This document shows, piece by piece, positions 21,734-33,977 of a stretch of 64,000 bases of DNA. The translations under genes were made by a program, and so were the position numbers. The DNA comes from Pachyseris speciosa. Taxonomy: Eukaryota > Cnidaria > Anthozoa > Scleractinia > Pachyseridae. The notes beneath the pieces were generated by a model. The model saw nothing but the letters and a program-made list of their open reading frames with translations. It made no database searches and had not been told where the DNA came from. Positions within the stretch are counted from its first letter, which is position 1, and each line of letters starts with the position of its first letter. The DNA lies in NCBI GenBank assembly GCA_016490735.1, contig JAEMWC010000004.1, positions 2,726,001 to 2,790,000 on the forward strand, read 5' to 3'.

Positions 21734-23912
21734 ACAGGTCAATTGTGGGTTCATATGTTCCTGTGAAAGGAATGAGTGTGAATGATATATGAAATGAATC
21801 ATATATGAACTGCGGAAATGAAATCAAATGAAGAATGATCCTCGCAGTTGTGAACGATTTTTATACAATTGCGAAAAGAAGCCTGAAAAAAATTCAGGAC
21901 TCCAACGATATGATTCATTTCATATATCATTCACACTCATTCCAGGTCAGGTCAATTGTGGGTTCATATGTTCCCGTGAAAGGAATGAGTGTGAATGATA
22001 CATGAAAGTCCTGAAAGTAGTCCTGAAATTTTTTCAGGCTTCTTTTTGCAATTGCATAAATTGCGTTCACAACTGCAAGGATCATTCTTCATTTGATTTC
22101 ATTTCCAAAGTTTATATATGATTCATTTCATATATCATTCACACTCATTCCTTTCACAGGTACATATGAACCCACAATAATTATTGACCTGCTCCCAACG
22201 TAAGTGGCTTCATAGCTCAGTTGGTTAGAGCATCGCACCAGTAATCGCAAGGTCACGGGTTCAAACCCATTGAAGTCCTGAATTTTTTTTTTCAGGCTTC
22301 TTTTCGCAATTGCATAAATTGCGTTCACAACTGCGAGGATCATTCTTCATTTGATTTCATTTCCACAGTTCATATATAATTCATTTCATATATCATTCAC
22401 ATGATCATTCTTTGTTCATTGATTTTGTTAGGGCCACTTTACAAACAAGTTTAATTTCTAAAATCTGGCAATCGAGCGAAGTCGTGATGTCTCGCTGAGA
22501 TGAGGAAAATTGAACCGCTCTGATATTTTACATTATTTTGGATGGTGATGTTTTACGAAATATTAATAACCCACAACAGGGCGTGACAAGTACAGTGTGT
22601 AACGTGCATATTTACATCCAGGTGACATCGATGACATGAATGATATCAATGAGTAATCAATAGGTAATCGATGATTAATCAGTTGATTAGTCATTGATTA
22701 TTGCCAATGATCAATAAGTAATCGATGAATCATTGATAGAGCATAAGACTTTCATGCCACAAATGAGGCCCTGCCTGGGGAGGGTCCTGTGTCGCTTGTC
22801 TGAATTTTAAAATCTCCCGTGTCGGTGTTTAAATTGCTAATTCTCGGCCATGATGCCACTGTTGGAATTTTACCGGGAATCATGTCGCCTGTCGGGATTT
22901 TATTTTCAGTACTATTGCTTCTTTTTGTGCCATGTCGCTTGTCAGTATTTACCCTGGCACGGCCTCACAAAATTAATGTTTGGTCAATGATTTGTCATTG
23001 ATTACCCATTGATCATCCCCAATAATCAATGACTAATCAGTTGATTAATCATTGATTACCCATCAATTACTCATTAATGTTATTGATTATATCAATTAGT
23101 TACATCTGGTTACATTTAGTTACTCAAGGACGGTGAATACATTGTTTTCAAGAACTTAAAAAAGCTCATCAATAATTCATGAAGGAAATACAAAAGAAAT
23201 TAATTTTTAATGAGTGTCTATATCTGATAAAGACATGGCTAAATTTTACATCCGATTTTCTAGGCCAAAATAACCTCAAATCTAAATTTTAGTGTAAGAA
23301 TGGATAGATGTACAGTAAAGCTTTTTAAGCTGTTCAATAAATTCGCAATTCATGTTTTATTAAGTCCTAAAACATTCAGCTGTGCCTCGTGTTTAAACTT
23401 GATAAAACACTCCTGCTCATTTATTAAATTTATTCTTCATGAAAATTGAGGATTGTGCAGCAACTACTTTTCACACCTAGTTTTCTTTGGGATTAATTCT
23501 CCCTGACAATGCCAATGTCATAATAAAAATTTATAACTTACAAAGGGGTTCTCAGTCCACTAAACAACACATTTATTCAAATCCATGCATAGTTTTCATT
23601 TTAGTGTTTGTTTATGCCAATATTCTTTTTATGCAGGTTCTTCCAAGTGAGGCTCAGGCGATAATATGTGGAATCACCAAGGATCCATCACCTTTCTATT
23701 CAAAAGGCATTGCTATCAATAGGACAAAATACGTGTTTGTGAGGTCAGATCCTGGACATGCTCTTTACTGCCGAAAAGGCAATGAAGGTGCTGTTGCAGT
23801 AAAAACAAATAAATGTCTTTTGATTGGAGGATATTCAGAGGGAATGCAGGCAGGCTGCTGCTGTTCTGTGATGGAGAAGTTAGCAGATTACTTCATTGCG
23901 AATGGATACTGA
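21165..23912 (+). CDS. PFN: Profilin (gene A, 2 coding exons)
   Basis: Small actin-monomer-binding protein that promotes ADP-ATP exchange on actin and binds poly-proline ligands in the cytosol. Exons 21165-21275 and 23637-23912 join in phase 0 to give 128 residues, normal for the family. The N-terminus MSWQNFVDESLLGTSQVARA (1-20) is the profilin signature region including the Trp used in poly-proline binding. The C-terminal part has LLIGGYSEGMQAG followed by the final helix MEKLADYFIANGY. The start chosen is the ATG giving MSWQ. Poly(A) signal AATAAA at 23949-23954. The intron carries a tRNA-derived SINE cluster and an ATTGAT-rich repeat. Paralogue: gene B at 56766-57270, with the intron after the same codon. 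Confidence 0.95.
21640..22400. mobile_element. Cluster of tRNA-derived SINE copies in profilin A intron
   Basis: A tRNA-like head (TAGCTCAGTTGGTTAGAGC, then GGTAATCGC, then GGTCACGGGTTCAAACCC, with matching GGCTTCA/TGAAGTC stem ends) occurs minus-oriented at about 21663-21720 and plus-oriented at about 22207-22276. Both are joined to the same tail (TTTTTTTCAGGCTTC, CGCAATTGCATAAATTGCG, CAACTGCGAGGATCATTCTT). Further tail pieces fill 21760-22130 in both orientations. The anticodon loop appears one base too long, so these are pseudo-tRNA heads and not functional tRNA genes. Confidence 0.75.
22610..23110. repeat. ATTGAT-rich repeat, copy 2, split by another repeat
   Basis: Blocks at 22620-22742 and 22979-23110 are rich in CAATGA/ATTGATTA words. 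Between them (about 22745-22970) lies a different sequence in which variants of CATGTCGCTTGTCGG recur. Related TGTCG-type words appear at about 53260-53500 in GTF2F2 intron 7. The arrangement suggests insertion of one repeat into the other. In the profilin A intron. Confidence 0.5.
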
Positions 23913-23948
23913 CATCAATAATTAACACTGCAATACTGAAATATGAGT

Positions 23949-23954
23949 AATAAA
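23949..23954 (+). promoter_or_regulatory. Poly(A) signal of profilin A
   Basis: AATAAA 36 bp after the profilin A stop codon. Confidence 0.6.
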
Positions 23955-24407
23955 TGAAGCATAAAGCCCTTGCTCCCTGTCTTGATGGTTAATTTATGAA
24001 CCCTGGATCAGGACAGTGGATATTTGATGACGGTCATGGAAGCCTCCCGTTGGTACCAACGAGAAACAGGATACGTGAAAGTTCTTAGACATCATTTTAC
24101 AGAGAACTGAAGTAAAATTAAGATGATCCTATGCATTCATGAGATTGGTCATTCAAAAGAGAGCTTTTCCAAAGTCATTCAAATGAACAGTGTAATTCTC
24201 AATATCCACATGTGGCTGTTTTAGACACTGGCATCTTACAGTAGTAATATTTTGTAATAAAAAAAAATTATGAAATTATGATCAATAAAAACAATTTATT
24301 TTTTTACATGTTTGGTGCATTAAATAATGTAACACAAGTAATTCTATCCCAAGCCATAGTAGAGGTTATGGTGGGGGTGGGGGGAGAGTGCTCCTGTTTC
24401 CCAGGCT

Positions 24408-24768
24408 GCACCCCAGGGGGATACTCAAAGTATACATGATGGAGGGGTCCAATGGAGCTTCATATTGCAAACCCAAAAGAATACACAGACCTGAAATTTT
24501 AGACCCAAAAAAATACCTGGCATCAAAATATCCTACCCAAAAAAATACAAGACTTAAATACCTTAATACTGATTTATTCAATCAAACAGTCGCACATGTT
24601 GCTGAAAAAAGTCTGAATGAATATTATTCTGATCTACTGATCGCAACAAAAAGTTCGCTTGGAGATCTGACCCAAAAAAGACCGAGCGTGTAAATTTTCA
24701 ACCCCCAAAAATACTTTGTACCCCCCCCCCACCCCATCATGTATACTTCGAGTACCCCCCTGGGGGCT
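24408..24768. mobile_element. MITE with CCCCAGGGGGATACT terminal repeats
   Basis: The left end CCCCAGGGGGATACTCAAAG and TATACATGATGGAGGGG is mirrored at 24729-24768 (CCCCATCATGTATACTTCGA, then GTACCCCCCTGGGGG). The interior is A-rich with AAAAAAATAC repeats and has no ORF worth naming. It fills most of the convergent gap between profilin A and TADA3. Confidence 0.75.
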
Positions 24769-25013
24769 GCACTGCACTGTTAAGCACTCACCCCTGTATC
24801 TCCACCCAAGGGTGAAATTGGTGCTACTGGCAAACTTCTCAGGGTTTTCTAAGAGTTTGACCAAATTTGTTGACAAAGCAATGGTAGTGACACAAAACTC
24901 CATAAAGTTTCTTTTAGAGTACGCAGTTTTCAATTGAGTACATGGAAAATATTCAGTTACGTATATTATTTTTTTTCTATTTATAAATAAATACTTGAGT
25001 CAAATTTACAAAT

Positions 25014-26366
25014 TCATGCGTGACCCAGCACCCTGAGTATAGCTTCCCTTTCTCTCAGTGCTTTCCATGCAGCCTCCTTTTCTTTCTTGGTTGGAGATTT
25101 TCTCTTTTGTTTACAAGCCATCATTTTCCTGAACCACTCCAGCACTTCTGCATCTGCAACTTGTGCCCTGTGCTTGAGCTCCTGTCTCTTTATTTCTTCC
25201 TGTGTTGACTTTAACAGTTCCAATTTATGTTGCTTGTTCTTTGCCATTAACACACGGAGCTCATTCTGATGTCGTTTTAGCTCAGTCAAAACTTCATCAT
25301 CGTTATCCTCGTCAGTCTGATCATCAGCATCTAGCAACCCTTGGAAAACAAGTTCTTCTCTAATGCGCGCTTCTAATGTGCGAGTGTGAGGCACATGGGG
25401 TGCCTTTGTAGGGGTGCGAGGGGAGTTATGGCCACTCCTAGTAGTAGCTGCTATGTCAGAGCTGCCCGATCCAAAGTTCTGCTCTGGAATTGGTGCTATA
25501 ATATTTTCTTCAATCAACGCTGAAACTAATCTCTGAGTAAGAGGACCAAATGGACACAGATCTTCTTCAGGTAGTCCAGTTGAGTCTGCTTTCTTTGGTG
25601 TAGACTTGTCTTCGTTTGTTTTACTGGTATTTTCACTAGTTGTGTTTGTCAAAGTACCACGTGACTTCTTATCTTGCATTCTATAGCCTTCTTCTTGTTC
25701 ATCAAGAAGATCTTCCTGTGCCCATTTCTCTGCATAATGTCTCCCTAAGGGAGGAACTTTGTAATATTCTTGTTCATCATCTGGAACTTTTAAAGAATCC
25801 TCAAGAAACTTTTGGTCTTCAACCGTGATGTCTGCACAGTAAGGTTCAACAGCTGTCCAAAAACGGTTAGTAGCATCACTTTTTGCTTTAACGCTGGGAG
25901 AAAAGGTTTCGTCCTCCTGACTACCCTCGGAAGACGCCGACTGTTTACTTTTAGGCCTCCCTACAGGTGCTGGACTAGAGCTTCGAGTGTCTTCAAATTT
26001 CTGTCTTTTTGCCCCTCTTTCCTCTGTAGCTGGTCGACTACGTTTGAAAGACGACGATTGCAGCGAGTTCAGTATCTCTAACTCTCGCTGTCGAACGCTT
26101 TTCTTGTCTTTTTTCTCTACCCAGTCGACCAGCAGTTTAGTTTCGGAATCTATTTGTCTTATCCGGCGGTTGGCCCCGGCAAGGAGCGTTTCGAGGTCGC
26201 TTTGAAGCAGATGGAGATCTTCAGGAGCGATTCCTTGCTCGGCTGAGCGTGTCAACAAAGACGTATAAAAAGGACACATTCCCTTGTGGTCCACCATTTT
26301 AAAATCACAATACTGGAGTGGACAGGGATCTGTATCACCTTTTCCATCATCGGTGCTGCTAGACAT
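25014..26366 (-). CDS. TADA3: Transcriptional adapter 3 (ADA3), intronless
   Basis: Subunit of the histone acetyltransferase module of SAGA/ATAC-type complexes, linking ADA2/GCN5 to activators in the nucleus. A single open exon of 450 residues; the family is about 430. Family segments in order: N-terminal DPCPLQYCDFKMVDHKGMCP; a low-complexity charged linker with a basic RSRPATEERGAKRQKFE; the conserved NRFWTAVEPYCADITVEDQK; YYKVPPLGRHYAEKWAQEDL; CPFGPLTQRLVSALIEENII; and a C-terminal coiled-coil-like basic region with PTKKEKEAAWKALREREAIL. The start is the first ATG of the frame. Its 5' end faces ZXDC about 1.2 kb away. The lack of introns stands out beside the intron-rich neighbours. Confidence 0.96.
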   Translation of the reverse strand: MSSSTDDGKGDTDPCPLQYCDFKMVDHKGMCPFYTSLLTRSAEQGIAPEDLHLLQSDLETLLAGANRRIRQIDSETKLLVDWVEKKDKKSVRQRELEILNSLQSSSFKRSRPATEERGAKRQKFEDTRSSSPAPVGRPKSKQSASSEGSQEDETFSPSVKAKSDATNRFWTAVEPYCADITVEDQKFLEDSLKVPDDEQEYYKVPPLGRHYAEKWAQEDLLDEQEEGYRMQDKKSRGTLTNTTSENTSKTNEDKSTPKKADSTGLPEEDLCPFGPLTQRLVSALIEENIIAPIPEQNFGSGSSDIAATTRSGHNSPRTPTKAPHVPHTRTLEARIREELVFQGLLDADDQTDEDNDDEVLTELKRHQNELRVLMAKNKQHKLELLKSTQEEIKRQELKHRAQVADAEVLEWFRKMMACKQKRKSPTKKEKEAAWKALREREAILRVLGHA

Positions 26367-27533
26367 CTTGGTTTTGCGAGAAAAATATGAAACTTTTTTG
26401 TAATTTTACTCAATTTGCGAACTACAAAGGCAGTCACAACACCTGCCACGCAACCACCCCTTCTTGGGTTTCTACGCGCGCGGATACCGCGCGCGCGCGC
26501 GCGTCGTTTTCGCGTAGAGGCTTTTTCTGAGAAACCGGAAGAAAATTGTATGATTTATATGTTCCAGTTTGTTTTGATAATTGGGGCCCAAGATTCAATT
26601 TTTTCGCACATGGCGCACATTTAGGAGAGCAGGTAGGAAAGAAAACTTAAGTTTATTTAGCCCCTAGACACCTTTAAATGGTAATGGTTTAGCTTTTCGT
26701 CCCCCTTTTTACAGATCCAAATTCCTTTAAAAAATGTAATCCTAATTGGCCATGTTCTAAACGAGTAAGGGCCTGGGAACGAATCCAAATTTCATTGAAA
26801 ATCAATGAAATTGAACTAAATCGATTCTCACATGAAAGGGTATCTCAAAATAAGCAGTTTCAGCAAGTTTGAGTACGTTTGGTTGAAAGGCCGCCAGATA
26901 ACATGTATTTAAAAGTTTAAAAAATCCCATACAAATGTCGGAATTTCGGAAAGTGTGTCCCTCCAAACCATACAAAGTCTCTAATTTTCACAATTTTCAA
27001 AAGCATTTTTTTCAGCTCCAATTAAACTGAACAGCGTCAAAGTTGGCAAGGAGACCATTTTTGAGATACTCTTTCATGCAGTGGAAACAATTTTTTCCAA
27101 TCGATAAATTTTAAAACCTCGTTCCCAGGCCCTTACTCGTTTTGAACATGGCCAATTGTAAGAAAAGGTGTAAATAATAAAGATTGTTGTTGTTGTTGTT
27201 GTTGAGAAGAAGCTTTACTAAGAGCTATTAAATTTTCCGTGATTCATGGAAAATGGTCCTTATTGACTCGTTTTTCTTGTCTTCTTTATTATTTTTTTTT
27301 TAAGAAAATTGAATGTTTTTGAAATGAATTAGGATTCTTTTGAACAGCTGCTTTGAAATAAATCCGAAGCCGACAAAGATTAGATACGGTCACCCCCTCC
27401 CCTATGAGTTTTGTGTTTCCGAAGTACATATGCGCAATCACTTGCGACACCAAGGCGCTGGCCAAAAGACACGTGGGCTCAGGGAACGAGATTGACACGA
27501 CATGTTTCTTTCTTGTTGGCTGTGGGGAGCGCC
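26367..27533. promoter_or_regulatory. Divergent intergenic region TADA3/ZXDC
   Basis: Must contain the promoters of both divergent genes. It includes a CG-rich stretch with alternating GCGCGCGC at 26473-26505 close to TADA3, the MITE at 26744-27157, and a short (TTG)n run at 27184-27204. No specific site can be named. Confidence 0.5.
26744..27157. mobile_element. MITE with ~40-bp terminal inverted repeats
   Basis: The left end AATTGGCCATGTTCTAAACG continues AGTAAGGGCCTGGGAACGA. The inverted right end has the same words with one substitution. 414 bp, no ORF, in the TADA3/ZXDC promoter interval. Confidence 0.82.
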
Positions 27534-30500
27534 ATGATGGATTCGCAGGGGCCATCACTTTCCAAGGGGTTCCCTGATCAAGAAACAGGGGCAAATCATC
27601 TGTCACAGAGTGCGAATGGTAGGTTTGGAAAGGAAGGGAAGGTCTCATTACAGTTTACTCGCCATTCGGTGTGATGTTTCCTCGTGTTTGTGCAGTTTTG
27701 AACGTTTATTTCGAATACGCCGTGAAATCATTCTTTCGTTGTCAACTTGAATGCTACATGACGTATGGAATAGGAAGTTTGGTTCCGAAATAGAACACAG
27801 AGGTTTCATTATTTGAACGATATCGAAGGCAAAGGAATACCTTTTGTAAATCTTTTTTGACTCAGGAGACTGCTTTCTTTTGTAATCGATTGAATGGCAT
27901 GATAACTTTACTACGCATATTTAAGGTTAAGTTTGTTTCACCTTGGTTTCCTGATTTAGTTTCATCCGCAGATATTAAAAAAATCCACGCTAAGTTGTTG
28001 GAAATAATTACTAGCTTCCAAATTTTGTTTTAAACGTGGATATGACATTTAAGTGTACAAAAAAATGGATATCATTATCACCTATTTTCGCTTTCAAATT
28101 TCCCGGGCGTGACCATTTTGGATTTGATGACGTGTAATGGTTGCAGCTATTGCCAGGAAGCAAATGAAGCGGAAAATCCTTTGTGTTAAACAATAGGGCA
28201 ACCATTACACGTGATCAAATCCAAAGTGGCTGCGCCTGGGAAATTGAAAAGTGAAAATAGGCGATGATGATATCCATTTTTCTGTACACTTAAATGTTAT
28301 ATCCACATTTCTTAAAAAAAATTGGAAATCTAGTAATTATTGCCTACAGTTTAGCACCAATTTTTTGTAAGAGTGGAGGTTCGCTTTAAGATCGTGTAAA
28401 ATGGTGACTTTGACACCAACAACAACAGACCAAGTTGCCATGTCATTTTGATATGTACCTGATTTTCTTGGATGCTTTCCATTCAACAAAAACTGCAAGG
28501 GAACCATGATGCTTATCAATTTGAATCATTGTTAATACTGATCCCTTTGCCCAATCTTCCTCCACTAACTGTTTAGATTACCAACTGAATGGAAAAAGGG
28601 TTTAATGAAGGAAAGAGGAAATTTTGTCAAAGCAGAGGTGCAGCATTTGAGGCAAACATTCTGTTAAGCCGCTGTTACATGTTAAAACTTTTAGCTGAAA
28701 CTTGTGTGACGGCACTGCAAAACAAGTTTCAGCAGGCGTTGCACCATGTAACATGGTCAGTTTCATGAAACTTTTTCAAACTTCCATTGCGAGACAAGTT
28801 TCACAAAAAGTAGAACTGCTTTCTACTTCTACAATGGTCGCAACAATTGATAGTGATAAAAACGAGTTTCACCATGTAACACCACTTCTTGAAACTGGTC
28901 TCACTCGGTCTCATTGCCGTTGCACACAAGTTTCAGCTAAAATTTTCAACGTGTAACAGTGGCCTTTTTCAAACTTCCGTTGCGAGACAAGTTTCACAAA
29001 AAGTAGAACTGCTTTCTACTTCTACAATGGTCGCAACAATTGATAGTGATAAAAACGAGTTTCACCATGTAACACCACTTCTTGAAACTGGTCTCACTCG
29101 GTCTCATTGCCGTTGCACACAAGTTTCAGCTAAAATTTTCAACGTGTAACAGTGGCCTTTTTCAAACTTCCGTTGCGAGACAAGTTTCACAAAAAGTAGA
29201 ACTGCTTTCTACTTCTACAATGGTCGCAACAATTGATAGTGATAAAAACGAGTTTCACCATGTAACACCACTTCTTGAAACTGGTCTCACTCGGTCTCAT
29301 TGCCATTGCACACAAGTTTCAGCTAAAATTTTCAACGTGTAACAGTGGCCTTACTAAATGTTTGTGGGATTGTCAAGACTGGTGCACTTTGATTGAAATT
29401 CTGCCCTCTTGGTAGTAATGGCAATCACAACCTGGGTAATTTATGACCATTGCATATTTTCCTTTGTCTTCCAATAATATCATACCACTGTAGTGTTCAT
29501 GGTAAATTTATATTAACCATGATCCAACCTGTCTTATTCTTTTCAGTACCTACTTTATGACAGTGTGATAATGCTTCCAAATCAAATTACATGTAATAGC
29601 TTTATTACACCCATTTTGAAATCACTGGTGATCCTCGCAATCTGATTGGCTCTCAACAGTGCAATTTATTCATGTAAAGCACATGCGATCGTTCTGTCAT
29701 GAAGCATGCACTATATAAGCTTTTAAGTTATTTCCAAATTGCACCATTTTTTTACTCTAAATTGCATCCTTTCTGTAACTCATCAAAATTAAAGTGAAAT
29801 AATACTAACCTATCAAATTTCATGGATAAGCGAATATTAATATTGACAAAAACTGTGTGATTGCAAAATGGGTGTAATAAAGTGGTACTTGAACTTCATG
29901 TCCACAATTTTGGTTTGTGATTTTACACGTATGATTTCAGACCAAATTGCACTCCATTACAAAATCCTTGATTTGTATTGCAAGTGAGTAATAATAGTAT
30001 TATTAAAATGATGCCATTATTGTTTTCATATATCTCATTAATAGAAGACATCCATAATTATGGATTTCAAAAGAACAATGAAATATGTGAAGACAACAAA
30101 AACACTGTATCAGCTTCAACTGTTGATATGGAAGCACCATCATCATCTTCATCCTTACTTGAAAGTGAACTCATTATCACAACAACATGTGCTGGCTCAG
30201 CAAATGAGAAACGATTTCCTTTGGCCAGTGTGTCCACAGAGTGTTGTGAGTCAGATCAGACCAGCTCCGATCAAGACTGCAGCTTTATTGTCCATGACAG
30301 CCTAGAGGAACATCTTTCATCACACTTTGAACATGGCAGTGCTGTCAGCCATGATGAAGAACTCGACATAACATTTCCACGTTCAGTTTATGGTGAAATT
30401 GGAGATAAAGTCATTGGGCCCTTTCAGACTGAAGGTAAGTGACAATACGTAGTACTCTTAATTCTTATACTAACTACAATGGAACCCTGTTAATAGTTGG

Positions 30501-32379
30501 ACACCAAATTAAAAAGGGAGATGCCAGAGTGTCTGCATTTTAAGGGCATCTGTATTAGCTGGGTAATTTAATAAAAATATAGGAGCTTTTTAGTTGTCGG
30601 GATAAAGAAACCTGTCCGTTATAAGTGAGTGTCCATATTAAGTGGGATTCCACTCTTGACACCTTTTTAGTTAGATGATACCTCCTTTTATGTGTAATCT
30701 TTTTTCGATCTGGAGACTTCAAGTGCATCTCCTTTTAAAGGTAATCTTATTAGAGCGGTTTTCAATTGAGTGTCAAAAGTAATTATGGTTTTACTTTGGT
30801 TTTGCATTGCTTCGCTCTGTGATTGGCCAGGAAAACACGCGCCACTTTCTTAACCAATGAGAAGCAAAACCAAAACCAATTGTGACTTGCACGTGTGGGC
30901 TTAATCTGCCAGCTACATGTAGTTGCTTCGTATTCTGATTGGTTCATTACACTGCTTACTTCTGTTGTGATTGGTCAGAGTAATTGCTTTGGTTTTGGTG
31001 TTCTATGTGTCAGTCATTTGATTCTCAGATCTTGGCAATTATATAAACTACAGTTTATAGCACAATTTGCATTATGCTTCAGTTCTTTCTTACTGAGGTC
31101 CCCAAGCCCAAAGTCTGGGAGGAGTTATTTGTGAAATGCTTTGGTGATGTTTTGTTACCACTTTGTCACAGGTGAAGTGAATCAACTAGAGAGAGAAGAA
31201 ATCAAGACTGATTTTAACCTGATCAGTGTGGATGGCAGGGTTGTTCCAGAGTACATAAGAAGCATTGATTCTCTGGGGTCACCTGGAGTGGCTGACTTGG
31301 TTGATCAGTGCTCATCTACAGCTTTACAAAGTGACCAACAATCAGATGCAGAGCAGGCTTCTTCATCATTAAGTGAGGCTGGTGTATAAAAGGCTTTGTT
31401 TTTTAAGTATAGCTTACTTAAATCATGCAGGTTGGCTGTTTTCTTTGCTTGAAAACTATAGACATATTTAAGGAGCCATCTTCTACTTCCCCTGGATCAG
31501 GTTTTACTGGGATGTGCTGGAGTACTTTTGGCTTTCAAACATCTTGACATCTGATATCCAAGGCCTGAAATGTTAATTAGGAAAATTGCTTCTCTCAGGA
31601 GATAATAGTTGAGGAACAGACAGTAGTAGTATTTTCTGGAAAGTTCACATGTATGTATTTTATACACAGTGTTTAACTTTAAGAAATGATGGAAATTTTG
31701 TTATTTATACCATCTAGATCTAGATTATTTCTAAGGCCAGTGTTAATTTCTGGTGTAATGTTGGAATTCATTTTACTGGAGTTAATTTCTTATGTGTTTT
31801 TGACAGTGGTGAACTCAAACATAAACAAAGAACCTCATGGAGTTGTTTCAGGCCAAGCACAACACTTGGAGGATGCTGCATTGCTATCAGATCAAAGTAA
31901 AAATCCAGGCCAGGAAATTACCATCAAGGTGTTCCCTAGCAGTCAAGGTATCTCCCTGGTAACAGGTAACATCCTCTCCACTGATGTGGGTGCCTTTTCG
32001 ACGCAAGTTCCTGCAATATTAACAGAAGGGGATGCTGAAGATAGTGAAACACATTATCAGGTAAAGACAACCAAAGTCCAAAAACAGGAAATTATACATC
32101 ATTGGGTAAGGCATCTGGCTGTGGACCAGAGATTGTAGGAGTCATGGGTGAAAACTCCATTTGCAGAGATTACAACCTCTGGAGATTTTTTTTTCATCAG
32201 GACTCCACTGGCCCCAGGTGCAACCTACTCACTTCCACTTTGGGGAGAAGGCTAAACTGAATTTCAAATTGCCCATTTTGGTTTTATAAGCAAGATGATT
32301 AGCTTAGTGGTAGAACACCAGACTACCATGTGGGAAGTTGCAGGTTTATACCCCGGCTGGACCAACACTTAGGGTCTTT

Positions 32380-32412
<33 letters not shown>

Positions 32413-33933
32413 GACATCTACAAATGGTTAGTCTTTCTAGTCTCCTCGGATAAGTGTGATAAGCCATAGGTACCATCTCGCAACACTTGTAATATTAAGG
32501 TTGGTTGATGTAATCACTCAAAGGGTTTGGAGCATTTTCAAGTTTGCTCAATTTGCCCCAGGTCTTCCTCCCAAATATTTAACCAGTTTAATACCTTGGA
32601 GCATTTTGCAGGGTGGTGCTCCTGAGGATCCATTATACCTATGAAATCATTGGTACATATGAAGGAGCTTTGCTCCAGGAGCGTGCCCCTGGAGCATCCT
32701 CTGGGAGCAAAACCCTCCACGTGTGCCAGCCTTTGATAACTAGTGGGACATTATAGAACCCACACACTGTTGAAAAAGTGTAGGGAATATAGTCCTAGGT
32801 GTGGTGGTCTATCTCTGCCATTATGTGACTGGCCTGGCAAGATAAGTAGCTTGAGGGGTTTCTGAGTGAATGCAACCACAATAAATCTATAGCCGTACGT
32901 CAGGCTACTTGCTTGGTGCTGGAACTCCTTATCAAGATTTATGTCGATCCTTTCTCTCTTGTTTTCAGGTTGTTACATCTAGTTCAATGCTAAACCAGGG
33001 AGATGGCAGTACTCCCCTGGATGTGCTGACGTCTTCAACAGATTTTACTAGGAACATGATCTTAACTGAACAGCAGCAGATCTTGCTGAGTGGAATGCTT
33101 GTACCTGGAGTGACAGCAAATCAGGCCATCCATATAAATGTAACACATGATGCTGGCACCTGTATTGATGTGGATGAATTGTCACAGGGTTACCAGGTTA
33201 GGAAGCCATTTCTTTTTCTCAACATTTGCCAGGTCCTACAGAATACTGCTCATCCTATAATTAAGATCCTGATTCTGCCAGGTTTGAAGCTGTGAAAGAC
33301 CATCTCAGTTAATTAAATAGCATTGATAAGTAGATGTGAAAAGAAAGCTAGAGGAAAAAGCTGGGTTTGCAGTGGAATCAAAGTGATGACCTCCATGACA
33401 CTGAATATGTAAATTTTTAAGGGGTGTGTTTAGCAGGGTCACATACAAATTAAAAGTACAAAATATTATGGAATCCTGTACAAGATCCTATGGGATTATT
33501 GTCCTTAAGGTTCCCATAGGAGTTTTTCAGGAATACTGTATATTGTTTACATGTATATAGATGTTGACTTTTTTTGCCAGGAGGAAGAAGAGGAGAGTGC
33601 TGATGGCAAAGGCCATGCTTGTCCGGTTCCTGATTGTAATGTAGTCTGCTCTAAAGCTTACAAATTAAAGCTGCACATGCTTTCGCATTCAGGAGAGAGG
33701 CCCTTCAAGGTATAGCAAACTGTGTTAGGATTTCCATTTGGGGTTCAAACCCAGTTGAAGTCCTGAATTTTTTTCAGGCTTCTTTTCGCAATTGCATAAA
33801 TTGCGTTCACAACTGCGAGGATCATTCTTCATTTGATTTCATTTCCGCAGTTCATGTATGATTTATTTCATATATTATTCACACTCATTTCTTTCACAGG
33901 AACATATGAACCCACAATTGGCCTGCTCCCAAT

Positions 33934-33977
<44 letters not shown>

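Noticed and set aside
21663..22276. Possible genuine tRNA-Thr genes (CGGTAAT anticodon region)
   Set aside because: The anticodon arm needs an 8-base loop, the copies are joined to a constant SINE tail, and several are truncated or duplicated.
28702..29342. Three near-identical overlapping ORFs ([13 protein letters not shown]...)
   Set aside because: A product of the 193-bp tandem repeat inside a MITE; no protein family.
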